From Oegoconia quadripuncta (lineage: Eukaryota > Arthropoda > Insecta > Lepidoptera > Autostichidae): a stretch of DNA of 64,000 bases. A program made the position numbers and the translations under genes. The notes under the pieces are model-generated. The model was not told the origin of the DNA, made no database searches, and was given only the letters and a program-made list of their open reading frames with translations. Shown here piece after piece: positions 12,432 through 23,200 of this stretch (positions within the stretch are counted from its first letter, which is position 1; each line of letters opens with the position of its first letter). The stretch lies in the NCBI GenBank assembly GCA_949316235.1, contig OX438743.1, positions 16,303,771 through 16,367,770 of the forward strand, in the 5' to 3' direction.

Positions 12432-12921
12432 TAGGCGTCAATGCATATAGTCCAGATTTGGTCCTTACTGATTAGTGTACATGGGTTGGGTATACTTTTC
12501 CTCTAGGTATTGAACGCCGTTTTCTGTGAAGCACATAATCTGAATAACTAAATAATTTTGTTTTGCCAAGCAGTTTAAATTATGACTAAATCCATCCCCG
12601 AAGACTTGTATTCTAGAATACGCGCGAATTCAAATTCGCACGAATGAATATGTGTCTTTCCTTACGCACATAAAACGCGTCATCTAGACAAACCCTAAAG
12701 GATTTAAAAACTGTTTGACTTTGAAATCGGCGACAATTTGCACAGCTCGCTTTTGAATGGAGTTTAATGGAAGATGATATTACCAGCATATAGCCCTGAC
12801 ACGAGTAGTACTTTATACAGTAGAAGTCCTCGACTTGGCGTGAAATACCGCTTTGCTCTATTTAACACCCCAAGTTATTTAGAAGCTTTTTTTGCAATAT
12901 CTAAAACCTTCAACGTTCTTT

Positions 12922-13248
12922 ATTTTTTTATGCACAACGGGTTTGGTACTTGACCTCAATCACACGTGATGTTAAGTGAAGATGAGGTCGAAGGTGGAAG
13001 CGTACCCGGAAACCCCAACACATTTGGGGGACTGGCTATCTTATCCCTGACAACCGGAACACAACAATGCTATTAACATTGCTGCTTGGCGGCAGATTTA
13101 GATAAGATGGTGGTAGCTAGCCAGGTCGACATTTAAAATCCCCTACCACCAACCAAATCGAGTACTTAAACATGTACCCCGCTGGGGATGTAACCCGCGA
13201 CCTCCGAATCGTAAACCCAATGTTGCTTAGATTAAGCCACGGAGGTGG
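12922..13248 (-). mobile_element. tRNA-derived SINE, family B, near full length
   Basis: On the minus strand it opens CCACCTCCGTGGCTTAATCT, a tRNA-like box A region. A damaged box B follows, then the body block GGTTGGTGGTAGGG, CTAGCTACCACCATCTTATC, CAAGCAGCAATGTTAATAGC, CAGTCCCCCAAATGTGTTGG, CTTCCACCTTCGACCTCATC and CTTGACCTC, and it ends in poly(A) (T run at 12922-12929). Full or partial copies occur at 15011, 29332, 30034, 55729, 58186, 60972 and 61796. Confidence 0.85.
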
Positions 13249-13285
13249 TTATAAAATCAAAGTTTGTTATTTTAAATTCTATTGT

Positions 13286-13514
13286 TTGGTGTAGTGGATG
13301 GTGACCCTGTCAGCGAAACCAACGGTTGCGGGTTCGAATCGGGAAAATGTTTGTGTGATGAATACTAACATTTATTTCCTAGTCATGGATGTTTATATAA
13401 CTATTTATGTGTAGTTTATCCATTATCTAGTATCTATAGTAGAAGCTATGCATAGTTGGGACTAGATGATTGGTGTAAGTATCCGAAATATTTATTTATT
13501 TATTATTTATTTAT
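13286..13514 (+). mobile_element. tRNA-derived SINE, family C
   Basis: The head TTTGGTGTAGTGGATGGTGA (box A-like) and GCGGGTTCGAATCGG (box B-like) is followed by TCATGGATGTTTATATA, CTAGTATCTATAG and a GGACTAGATGAT block, with a TTATTTATTTA 3' end. This is the plus-strand counterpart of the elements at 1837 and 39746, diverged in the middle. Confidence 0.75.
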
Positions 13515-14747
13515 AGTCAAGAATTAACAAAATTTTTACATGTTAACATCGTCAATCTGAAACTGTTAAACGAAATACTAACCACAAGCGAACCTCAAAC
13601 TTGAGAGCAAACAGTCTCGGTCCTGATTGAGATGGAACGGGAGCAGCTGTTTACATTGCAGTCCATTACCATAATTAACTACAAACACTACCTTGCAGCG
13701 GTGACAAAGTCAAATAGAGCGGTATCAGTGAAAATTTGTGTGCAAATAATATCTATCTGAAACGCAGTATTTGGTTACATGAGGACTTGTACGGCGATAA
13801 AACCTCGCTTTTTCATCCTTGAAGCGGATATTACTGAGTTTGATAATTTATTAGATTTATCTTAGATTAGATTTTGTAATAATACACGCAAATTTTGATA
13901 GTTTCCAAAAAATTCAAAGAATGTTCTATGAAATTTTTGGAGTTCTTTGTGTTCTTTGTTCTTCTTTGTTCTGTAATTGTTGAGAAGTAATGTTACTTCT
14001 CACAAACAACACGTGGACACGCGTATTAAGTTCAATGCAAAGAGATTCCCCAATCACCAATATTTGATTCCATAACCTAAGAAAGGCGATGCATTTACTT
14101 TATGGCTAATCGCATTTCTCCTACGTCGCAATTTTTTTCTCATTCAATGGAACGATTTGCTCTACTCCCTATAGGTACTGAGCAGGCGTGTTGGCGATCA
14201 CAGAGTTTGGGAATCACTATGACTCTGCTGTCCATCCATGATTTGTGCTATTATGCTGCCTTCATTTTACCTAGGTACTGGAAGAGGGTAAATCAGATCC
14301 TTCTAATTGCATAACAAAATTCATAATAAATTTGTTGATGATAACAATAGTACGAATAGAATTAAATTAATAGAATTAAACGACCTTATCACTAAAAGCA
14401 ACATTTTAAGCCCATATAAATTTGTTTTAATATGAAAATAAACTCGTGGTAAATACCGGCAGTAGCGAATTTGATACCGTTAAGGGGTTCTCAGGAAGTT
14501 TTAATGATCGTTTGATAGCGATAAAGTTTAATAAGCATAAATATTGAATTTGACTTTGCATCTTAAAAGCGAATGGAGTTTTATCCTCCAGGGATTTGAT
14601 ATTACCGAAATTCTAATTTTCGTCTTCGATTAAAAAGTAAATAATATGTTTTAATGTTATGGACATACTTAATTAGAAATCTATAAATACATGGCATGGG
14701 TCATTTGACGCGGGTCTTAAATTGGTCGACTACTCGACTAGTAGAAG
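13515..14747. other. Unassigned intergenic DNA
   Basis: No gene, RNA or repeat family is recognised. The 70-codon frame at 14102-14314 has no identifiable feature. Confidence 0.4.
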
Positions 14748-15335
14748 CTACTTCATCATCAACAGCCTTACACGTCCCCATGGTTGAGCACGGTCTCCGC
14801 TCAGTTGGATAGGGTTTTGACCATAATCCCCCCTCCCCCCCACGGGCCCAGTGTAGATTGGCGGATTTGTGTCAGACTAGTGGCCATTTGGCAGTCGGTG
14901 TTTTTAAGCCGCCCCTGTAGGCCACCGAATTGGCTTAACGACTGCCCTTCAATTGAAAACAACCGGGATTGGTGGTATTAAAATGCCACAAGTGCTCACC
15001 TATCCAAAGATTTTTTGGTTGGTGGTAGGGCATTTTAAAATGTCCGCCTGGGTAGCTACCACCATCTTATCTGAATCTGCCGCCAAGCAGCAATGTTACT
15101 AGCATTGTTGTGTTCCGGTTGTCAGAGATAAGATAGCCAGTCCCCCAAATGTGTTGGGGTTTCCGGGTCAGTACGCTTCCACCTTCGACCTCATCTTCAC
15201 TTAACATCAGGTGTGATTGAGGTCAAGTACGAATCCGTCGTGCATAAAAAAAAAAAAAAAAGACTCACTGCGCCAGACATTGCTTAGCTTCGCTATTCGA
15301 AAACAAATAGCGAATACGACTGCGCCACGCTTTGT
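14748..15335 (-). mobile_element. 5S rRNA-derived SINE, split by a SINE B insertion
   Basis: Minus-strand order: the head GCGAAGCTAAGCAATGTCTG lies in 15263-15335. The element is then interrupted by a family B SINE and resumes at 15010 with TCTTTGGATAGGTGAGCACT and GTGGCATTTTAATACC, then GGGCAGTCGTTAAGCC, TACACTGGGCCCGTGG and GGGGACGTGTAAGGCTGTTG. The head resembles the box A to box C interval of 5S rRNA (AGTTAAGCAAC ... GATGGGTGACC). Other copies are at 32021, 34645, 36607, 43694, 59231 and 60023. Confidence 0.75.
15011..15258 (+). mobile_element. Headless SINE B, nested inside the 5S-SINE
   Basis: The insert starts TTTTTTGGTTGGTGGTAGGG and lacks the tRNA-like head. The whole family B body follows, ending GTCGTGCAT and a 16-base A run. 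AAAGA occurs immediately before (15006-15010) and after (15259-15263), consistent with a short target-site duplication. The sequence on either side joins into a continuous 5S-SINE, so this insertion is the younger event. Confidence 0.8.
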
Positions 15336-15477
15336 TTACAGCTATGAGAATTGTCCTTTTAATTTTGAAAGACCCATACAACGGTATCCTATACGACGGG
15401 GTACAAATTAAAACAAATACTTCAATTTTACAGGTCTTCTGAAAACTATGCAAAAATTTATTCCATATCTTTGGAGG

Positions 15478-15625
15478 CGTTATAACTGTGTATATCCATA
15501 CCAAATTTCACCTTCGTAGCATTAGTAGTCTACGAGTAAAACGCCTGTGACATACAGATGGATGAACATGACAAAAATATGAGGTTCCGTTTTTGCGTTT
15601 GGCTGGGGAACCCTTTTTCCCCCTT
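15478..15625 (+). mobile_element. LINE 3'-end fragment with CGGAACCC terminal motif
   Basis: The block CGCCTGTGACATACAGATGG, GACAAAAATATGAGGTTCCG and TTGGCTGGGGAACCC resembles a widespread insect non-LTR 3' end (GGTTCCGTTTTT ... GGCTACGGAACCCTAAAA). A second piece of the same end, GGCTACGGAACCCTAAAAAC, lies at about 15836-15855. The element may therefore be split or duplicated around 15625-15835. Confidence 0.5.
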
Positions 15626-15640
15626 TATTTTTAGGAACTT

Positions 15641-15676
15641 ATTGTAGTAATGATGTGTGACCATCACTACTACAAT
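15641..15676. repeat. 15-bp near-perfect hairpin
   Basis: ATTGTAGTAATGATG and CATCACTACTACAAT flank a 6-base loop with one mismatch. It lies between two pieces of the CGGAACCC LINE end. The function is unknown; it is too short for a typical insect microRNA precursor. Confidence 0.6.
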
Positions 15677-18600
15677 AAATGACTCGTGTAGTACAAACTT
15701 ACATACACAAAACGATATAATACCTGGACCTGAAACTTTATTACAACCTGTCTTCATTTGACAGTGGAGAAGACAGATTACTTTGGAATAACCCCAAATC
15801 TTTAACATTAAGTAGTAATAATCATATGAACATCTGGCTACGGAACCCTAAAAACATCTGCGCCAGACTGAATCGCACCTTTGACAATATGGACGGAAAC
15901 TTTGTAAATTCATCTCCTACTGTGTGACGTCAGAAGTGTCCCACTGAACCGATTCAGTTTAATCAACGCCCGGATTGGAACTGTTCGAACTATTCGAAGT
16001 GATTGAAGCGAAAACTCGAGTTGACGAGCAATCTTCTAGTAATATCCTTCGCGAGAACTCAATTACAATATGCGAGAGACTTTAATTTCCTCATGTAGTT
16101 GAAGTTCTCGATTCCACGTTTTCAAACAAAGCAATAGACTTTGAATGAAATAAATCAGTCATTATTAGTTGCAATTTGTTGCAAATTATTCTTATCACTC
16201 AGTTTACACCACATCTTTTATTATAGGGTCGTATGGTGTAAGATGATCCTACCAAAATAGTGTACTTTTTACGGTAATCGGTACAACATTGAAAGTTAAG
16301 CATACATTTATTTCAATTAAAATATTTTTTCTTTTATGAATGAAGGACTGGTTCTGGTTCATTCTAGCTTAAAACGTTTACACTATATTCTCTGTCTTGT
16401 CTATATACTTTCTTTATTCACAAATAAAGTATTAGAAACTCTACAATACATTTACTTTTATGATAACGCCATCTCTCTAACGTTATTGATTGCTCTTTCC
16501 AATAGAACAATATTTTTCCATATTGTCTTTTTACAACTCCGGCCGTTTTAAAAATCATCACAATTAATAAATATTTATATCTCATGATCTGTCAAGATGT
16601 TGCGGATTCTAAATGGATCACACTCTCAATTTCGAACTCATTAGCATCAGATGTGACTATAGTAGGAATTAATATCCCAAAAGTTTCACAAAGTCTTATT
16701 TGAATGACACTAACTTATCATAAAAATTGGTAGTCAATAAAATCTTATCCTATATACATATCAGTTGTAGCTATCTCCAATACGAATACTCGAGTACATA
16801 TTCGAGTTCTAAATGTCACCGTTTTGTCTACAATATGGTGGCTGTTCCAGTATTGCCTTCGGTTGAGGAAACTTTATTCTCTCCGATTTCGGCAAATCTA
16901 AAAAGTGTATTAATATGCAACAAAATATACGTTGCAATGGATACCATTTCTATATGATATTTACTAAGTTGGTTTTGTTTGCAAAATGCATTTTTTTTTC
17001 TCTTACTATGGTATAATTAAAACTCACTCAATTCTATTAGAAACTTGAACGTGGTTGTTGAATAGTCTACTGATGTATATCGAGAAGCTTAAGTACGTCT
17101 GGTCAAAACGGTAAATCAGTAATTTTAGTTTATTACAAACTACACAGTTATTTTAAGCAGATATAAAACCTTTATTTTCTGCAGTTTATTGGAAATGAGT
17201 AAGATTGTGTATCTCTAACAAAAGATCGTCATGTTTAAATGAAACAAAACTTTATTACAAACCGCGTTCTGAGAACACTTACATACTTTCCATCTGCAGG
17301 TAACTTCGCCAAGTATATAGCCGGTTTACAATTTGAATAGAACACGCAATAGGCCGTTGTCGCAAGCTTCCAATGGCCGTGTATCGGGAATAGGCCGCAG
17401 GTGCCGATTAAAACAGATCTCCCTGCAGATAGGCGATGCACGAAACTTTGCTTCTTAAAGTTTGCTTCTAAGGACTGTGGAGTCGCTATGTGTAATTTCA
17501 TTGATGACTGTTATCACTGCGTGGGAAGTAAATCTCAGAACGATTAAAATTTTAAAGAAACTTTTAACACTTCTAATAGGACTAATGTATAGCTTGTAGT
17601 ACACAATTAACTTTTCATAAAGAAAAATAATACTTTATTGCCACGACATATTTACAGTGTCTATATTGTAGTTTATGAATCTTTGCAAGTATTACATGCA
17701 ACAGTGAAAAAAATATATTTAATTGCTGGTTACTCCAACCACTTTGGAACTTAAGGAGTGTTCAGCAGAGAGTCAAGTTATGTACAATTTACAGTTCCCC
17801 TAATGTCTTAAAAGTGATGAAGTTATTTCTATAGCAGTTGTTGCCATCCTGTTATGTCTCTCATATTTTTCTGAAGCAATAAGTTTTTTCAGTCTAAAAA
17901 TAATTAAATACCTATTTAAATTTGGTAGGTTAGGATATTGATTGATTGGTAGATTTGAATTAAACTTTTAAAGTGTTCGATCAAATGTATGTATATGAAA
18001 CTGATATTTAGTGTAATAAATTATTCCGAGTTATCGCTGTTCTTAACAATCCCATCGCTAAGAAGTCTCTGATATATACGGTGGCACAGCGTTAATATCA
18101 TCGAAGATAACGACTACCAATAACTGGATTCTCTCCCAAGACATATTCTCTACGCAATTTGATCTCAGATAACAATAGAATAAACTTTGTCTCGAGGCGC
18201 AAAATAATGTGCATTTTAATTACACTTCCTTGCTTCTAAATTATGCATTGGAGTCGCGTCGTTGTTCTTAATGGCGAGGATAAAATCCCGAACGATTATT
18301 CCACCATTATAAATTTTACACGATCCAGATTCAATAGCACTTCAAAACTTAGTCACTTAATTCAATGTTGTTATCTCTTTTATTAAAAAACAATTTTACT
18401 TTACAAAACAGGAAAGCACTCTATAACAAAAAGCAACAAAAATTTTCACGGGAAGGAAATAAGAAAGTAAGTTTAAAAACGACAGCGATCCAAATAATCC
18501 GGCGGGATGATACGAGGTCGCGTTAGTAAAACGTCATCGGCAGTCAGGGCACGTTCTACCAGGCTGTGACATCCAGCCTCCGGATACAGAGAAAAAAAAA

Positions 18601-19804
18601 ACACGAGCAACTTTCACAAAAGTGGGAGAAGTCATTTATCAAGCTAGCGCTAAGAACTCTCGACAGCGAGAAGTTTTGATACAGGATACGCCACAGGACA
18701 TTAATATTAAGGATATCATAGTACTCGAAGTGTTTTTAGGATGTCCTCAACGTGTTTTATCACTTAAGCTGGAAACTTTCCTCTTATCGTCGTTGAGTTT
18801 TTGCGCTTATACAGTGTTAACCGCGACCTAGATAGAGAAGTTTTAGTTTTCCTATTGTTGCATCAGGGAGGCACTTTGTTGTAAGAAACACGGTATTCTT
18901 TGACTCCGCTCTTATACAGTTATTTGTTCTTATATTCCAGGACAATGGTTTGAATTTTCTTCATTTTCTCAAGAGTTTTAACAAAGAAGTATAACGAGAC
19001 CATTAACTTTGTATTATATAAACAAAAGAAGAAATTAATGAAAATTACAATTACTGTAGTAAACTTCAACTGCATACAAAGTTGTCGAGGGTACTGTAGA
19101 GGTATATCTGCGGAGACCGTTTCTGAAACTCCTGCCGTATTCTGTACATAGCCAACTTCCAACGCGACCCGTAAACGACTTTACGTGTCGAACAAGGAAA
19201 TCAAATTATCAACTCCCACCAACTTCGTACCTCTTCCATCCAACCCGTATGAGACACCGGAATTTGTTGTCCGAAAACGAGGGTCTCTCTATTTGAAAAT
19301 TCTGTACGTTTCTCTAGACAAAAAATATGTGAAGGGATACCCCACGCCAAACAAGCTTTATTGGGTATCTTCACCAAAGCATGCGAGTTGGGAATTCAAT
19401 AAGTGACAGAAAAAGGAATTAAGGGGGCCTGTTGTAACATATCTAACGACACCATGTAGGTTTTTGTCAGAAATTATCGATTTAATATTTATTATTCGTT
19501 TTTAATATAGCCAGGTTAACCTAGCTTACTTACTTATTGTTACTTAACTACTATTTCAACTGTCAGTCTGTTCCTCAAAGCAACAACTGCTGAAATTAAT
19601 TATATCTTGCCAACCAATATAAAAGAAAATGGACACCATTAGAATCAGACAACAGGAATGATACTACCGGTTTCTTTGATAAAGAATTCAATAAATCATT
19701 ATCCTTTCGAGGAATGACACGACGACGTAACAGTAATAATAATTTCTCAGGCGTAGGTTTCCTTTTTTAACCTGATGCAGTGGCTCGATTAAGAAAACAT
19801 TACA
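15677..19804. other. Unassigned DNA upstream of the Toll gene
   Basis: Over 4 kb with no identified gene and, unlike the surroundings, no clear SINE copy. It may hold upstream non-coding exons or enhancers of the Toll gene, since long insect Tolls are developmentally patterned, but I see no specific motif that proves this. The patch 18460-18600 is less AT-rich than its flanks. Open frames of 60-90 codons here are unremarkable. Confidence 0.4.
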
Positions 19805-20173
19805 TAATTGTGCGAGAGCGGTCGGGCGCGCAAGTGGCGCCATACGAGCGAACGTGTAACTATGTGGGGTGACGGGTGAGGGTGAGCGGGGAGTGGAAGG
19901 CAGAGGGGTGGCTAAGAGCACACCACTCTCGCCATACTGACGGGCCAAGCGCTCGTCAGTCGCCCACGAGACACGATGAGGACGGCACGCGGCCGCGTTG
20001 CCTCCGACGCTGTTCGTACGTGCGCCGCGACGTAAACACAACCAGTGAAGTGACCAACAAATCATTGATAACATCTCTAAAATATAACATTAACTCTAAT
20101 TATAGTGAATTAGTGACTGAATCTTTTTACTTACCGTTTCGCTCCGATCGGTATAGACAAATGTGTGGAGAAA
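19805..20173 (+). promoter_or_regulatory. CpG-rich promoter / 5' leader of the Toll gene
   Basis: From about 19805 to 20040 the sequence turns GC- and CpG-rich (for example GCGAGAGCGGTCGGGCGCGC and CGGCACGCGGCCGCG), in sharp contrast to the AT-rich flanks. It then passes into an AT-rich leader ahead of the receptor start. No TATA box is evident. TCAGT at 19956-19960 matches the arthropod initiator consensus and is the best guess for a start site. A pyrimidine-rich tract followed by TATAG at 20152-20156 could instead be a 3' splice site of an intron in the 5' UTR. Both readings are inference. Confidence 0.5.
19976..20035 (+). other. Upstream ORF 1 in Toll leader (19 codons)
   Basis: ATG at 19976, TAA at 20033-20035. 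It is arginine/alanine-rich because of the local GC content. If transcription starts upstream (for example at the TCAGT initiator), it would precede the receptor start by about 140 bases and could damp translation. There is no evidence that the peptide itself matters. Confidence 0.35.
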
Positions 20174-20217
20174 ATGTTTCAATTGCTGACTCTTTTGTTA
20201 GTGACTTTGGGTGTTAA
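20161..20217 (+). other. Upstream ORF 2 overlapping the Toll start codon (18 codons)
   Basis: ATG at 20161 lies 13 bases before the receptor ATG in a different frame and ends with TAA at 20215-20217, so it overlaps the receptor start. Its context is weak (C at -3, T at +4), while the receptor ATG has A at -3. Leaky scanning would be expected to deliver most ribosomes to the receptor start. It lies 3' of the possible splice site at 20156, so it would be in the mRNA in either leader model. Confidence 0.45.
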
Positions 20218-23200
20218 TGCCGCGTATGCGCCGACGGGAGTGGATGACTTTTGTCGGAAAAGTGATGACGGAAGCACCTCGTGCCGGGTGCGGACACTGG
20301 GAGCCGATGGGGCCATTTTCACATCCGCACCTGAAAACACGAAGCGTATTAGGATCCAATGCAACCAGCTGCTACTCTTCGAAAGTTCTCTTGAAGCGAA
20401 CTATTTTCAAAGATTTCCAACACTCGTCGAACTAACAGTTCACAACTGCAAACTTCTCAGAATACAAGGCAACGCGTTCGAAGGATTACGTGAACTGAAA
20501 AAGTTGTCGATCCGATCTAAAAACTACGATTGGAGCCCGAATAAAAACTTGGAGCTCTCACTTGGAACTTTCAACGGATTACGGGAACTACAAACACTTG
20601 ATTTGGGTGAAAACAACTTGAAAGCTATACCTTCGGAAGTCTTCTGTCCGTTGGATAATTTACAATTATTAAATGTCACTCATAATAAAATTAAAAGTGT
20701 TGACCGCCTCGGCTTCGGGAAAAGTTGTGGTTCCGGCCTTCGAAGTTTGGATTTAAGTTACAACGAAATTAAGTTGTTAACGGAGGAGTCAGAAATCACG
20801 GGATTACGAAGGCTTCAAGAATTAAAACTTCAACACAATAACATAACAGATATCTCGGGTGAAACATTTAATGGTCTCATTTCCTTAAGAATATTAAACA
20901 TTTCATATAATTACCTCCAGTCTATACCAGAGGGCACTTTCGCAAACACGAAAGAGTTGCGTGAGGTATATTTGAATAACAACTTGCTATTTGAATTAGC
21001 CAGAGGCGTGTTTCACCGATTAGACCAGCTGCTAGTCTTAGATTTATCGAATAATCAGCTCTCAAGCGCTCACATTGATGGCGGAACATTTATTGGCCTT
21101 ATTCGCTTAGTCATTCTGAATTTATCCAATAACGCCTTGACGAGGATAGATGGTAAGACGTTCAAGGATTTATTCTTCCTACAGATATTAGATTTAAGAA
21201 ATAACTCTATCGGATATATTGAAGAGAACACTTTTCTCCCTCTGTATAATTTACATACATTGAATTTGGCCGAAAATCGGTTGCATACAATAGACGAATT
21301 TCTGTTCAATGGATTGTTTGTACTTAGTAAGTTAAATTTAAATAATAACCTTCTCATAAATATAGATACAAAAGCTTTTAAGAACTGTTCTGACTTAAAA
21401 GAATTAGATTTAAGTTCCAATCAGCTGACAGAAGTTCCATTAGCTATTTGGGAATTGTCTCTATTGAAAACCTTAGACCTCGGTGAGAATCAAATATCGG
21501 ATATTAAAAATGGATCTTTTAAGAACTTAGACCAGCTAACCGGTTTAAGATTGATAGATAACCAAATAGGAAACTTGTCTGTAGGTATGTTTTGGGATTT
21601 ACCGAGCTTACAAGTTTTAAATTTAGCAAAAAATAAAATACAAGCTGTGGAGAGAGGCAGTTTTCAGAGAAATAAACAACTGGAAGCTATAAGATTAGAC
21701 GGTAACTTTATATCCGATATTAACGGAGTATTTTCTGCTGTGATGAGTTTGTTGTGGCTAAATTTGTCAGAAAATCATTTAGTATGGTTTGATTACGCAT
21801 TCATACCCAGCAATTTAAAGTGGCTCGATGTACATGGAAATTTCATTGAGCATCTAGGAAATTATTATAAATTGCAAGACGAGCTTCATATTAAAACTTT
21901 GGACGTCAGCCATAACCGTATTGCCGAAATATCTTCATTAGCAATTCCAAACAGCGTCGAACTATTGTTCATAAACAATAACCACATTAATAACATCCAA
22001 GTAAATACGTTTATGGAGAAAAGCAATCTCACTCGAGTTGATGTTTACGCAAATGAGATATCTCATTTAGATATTAACAGCCTCCGGTTGTCCCCAGTAC
22101 CTTCCAATAAGTCGTTGCCCGAGTTCTATATCGGCGGAAATCCGTTTAACTGTGATTGTTCGATGGAATGGCTACCTTTGATAAACAATATGACTGCAAT
22201 GAGACAACACCCGAGAATAATGGACCTCGAGAATGTACTATGTAAAATGACGCACACAAGAGGTGTAACTCACGTACCTTTAAGTAATTTAAAATCTACT
22301 GATTTCTTGTGTACATACGAAACCCATTGTTTCACATTATGTCACTGCTGTGATTACGTCGCTTGTGATTGCCAAATGACCTGTCCAAATAATTGTTCTT
22401 GTTATCACGACCCAACTTGGCATACAAATGTTGTTGATTGCTCCAGCCAGCGTGCAATTGAAATACCGGAAAAAATACCAATGGATGCGACCGAGGTGTA
22501 CTTAGATGGGAACGACTTTAAAGAACTGCAAAATTATGCATTCATAGGCAGAAAAAATATGAGATCGCTTTATGTAAATTCCAGTGAAGTTGAAAACATA
22601 CAAAACAAGACGTTCGCTGGTTTATCCTCGCTCATTATTTTGCATCTTGAGAATAATAAGCTAAAACGTCTGAATGGGTACGAATTTGAACATCTGACGC
22701 AGCTTAATGAGTTGTACTTGCAAGACAATTTGATAAATTACATCGGGAATTTAACATTTTCGACATTATACTCGTTGAAAGTATTGAGATTAGATGGCAA
22801 TCGATTAATAGATTTTACAATTTGGAGTTTAAGCAGCAATAGAAATTTAAACACTATAGCGCTTGGTAATAATTTATGGTCTTGCAAATGCAGATATTTG
22901 CAAAAGTTTACAGAATTCATATCTGATATTATTCCGAAAATAACTGATATAGCAGACGTTTGGTGTTGGAATTCAGCTACGCAATCTCCACAAAAGAAAG
23001 AACTTAACCTTAATGGTACAATATGTAGCGATTATTATGCCGGAGATTCCGTTATAGATAATATGTTAGTCTCAAATTACATGCCTATGATGGTGACTAC
23101 TTTAACTGGATTTATGCTGATCATGCTAGTCATTCTAGTGATGTTCCTGTTTAGAGACACAATCCGTATATGGTTTTACACAAGCTGTGGAATAAGATTG

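Noticed and set aside
15641..15676. Hairpin as a microRNA precursor
   Set aside because: Stem of 15 bases with a 6-base loop is too short for a canonical insect pre-miRNA.
19185..19406. 73-codon frame upstream of the Toll promoter
   Set aside because: Begins only at GTG and has no recognisable feature.
19688..20074. 128-codon minus-strand frame over the Toll promoter
   Set aside because: It is antisense to the CpG-rich block, where stop codons are rare by composition. It shows no domain, and its length is near chance for such a block.
20165..20173. In-frame GTG start three codons before the Toll ATG
   Set aside because: Animal nuclear genes start at ATG; the ATG at 20174 has A at -3 and is followed directly by the signal peptide.
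19876..20217. 113-codon + strand frame in the Toll leader
   Set aside because: Opens only at GTG; the first ATG in frame is at 20161, leaving the 18-codon upstream ORF already listed.
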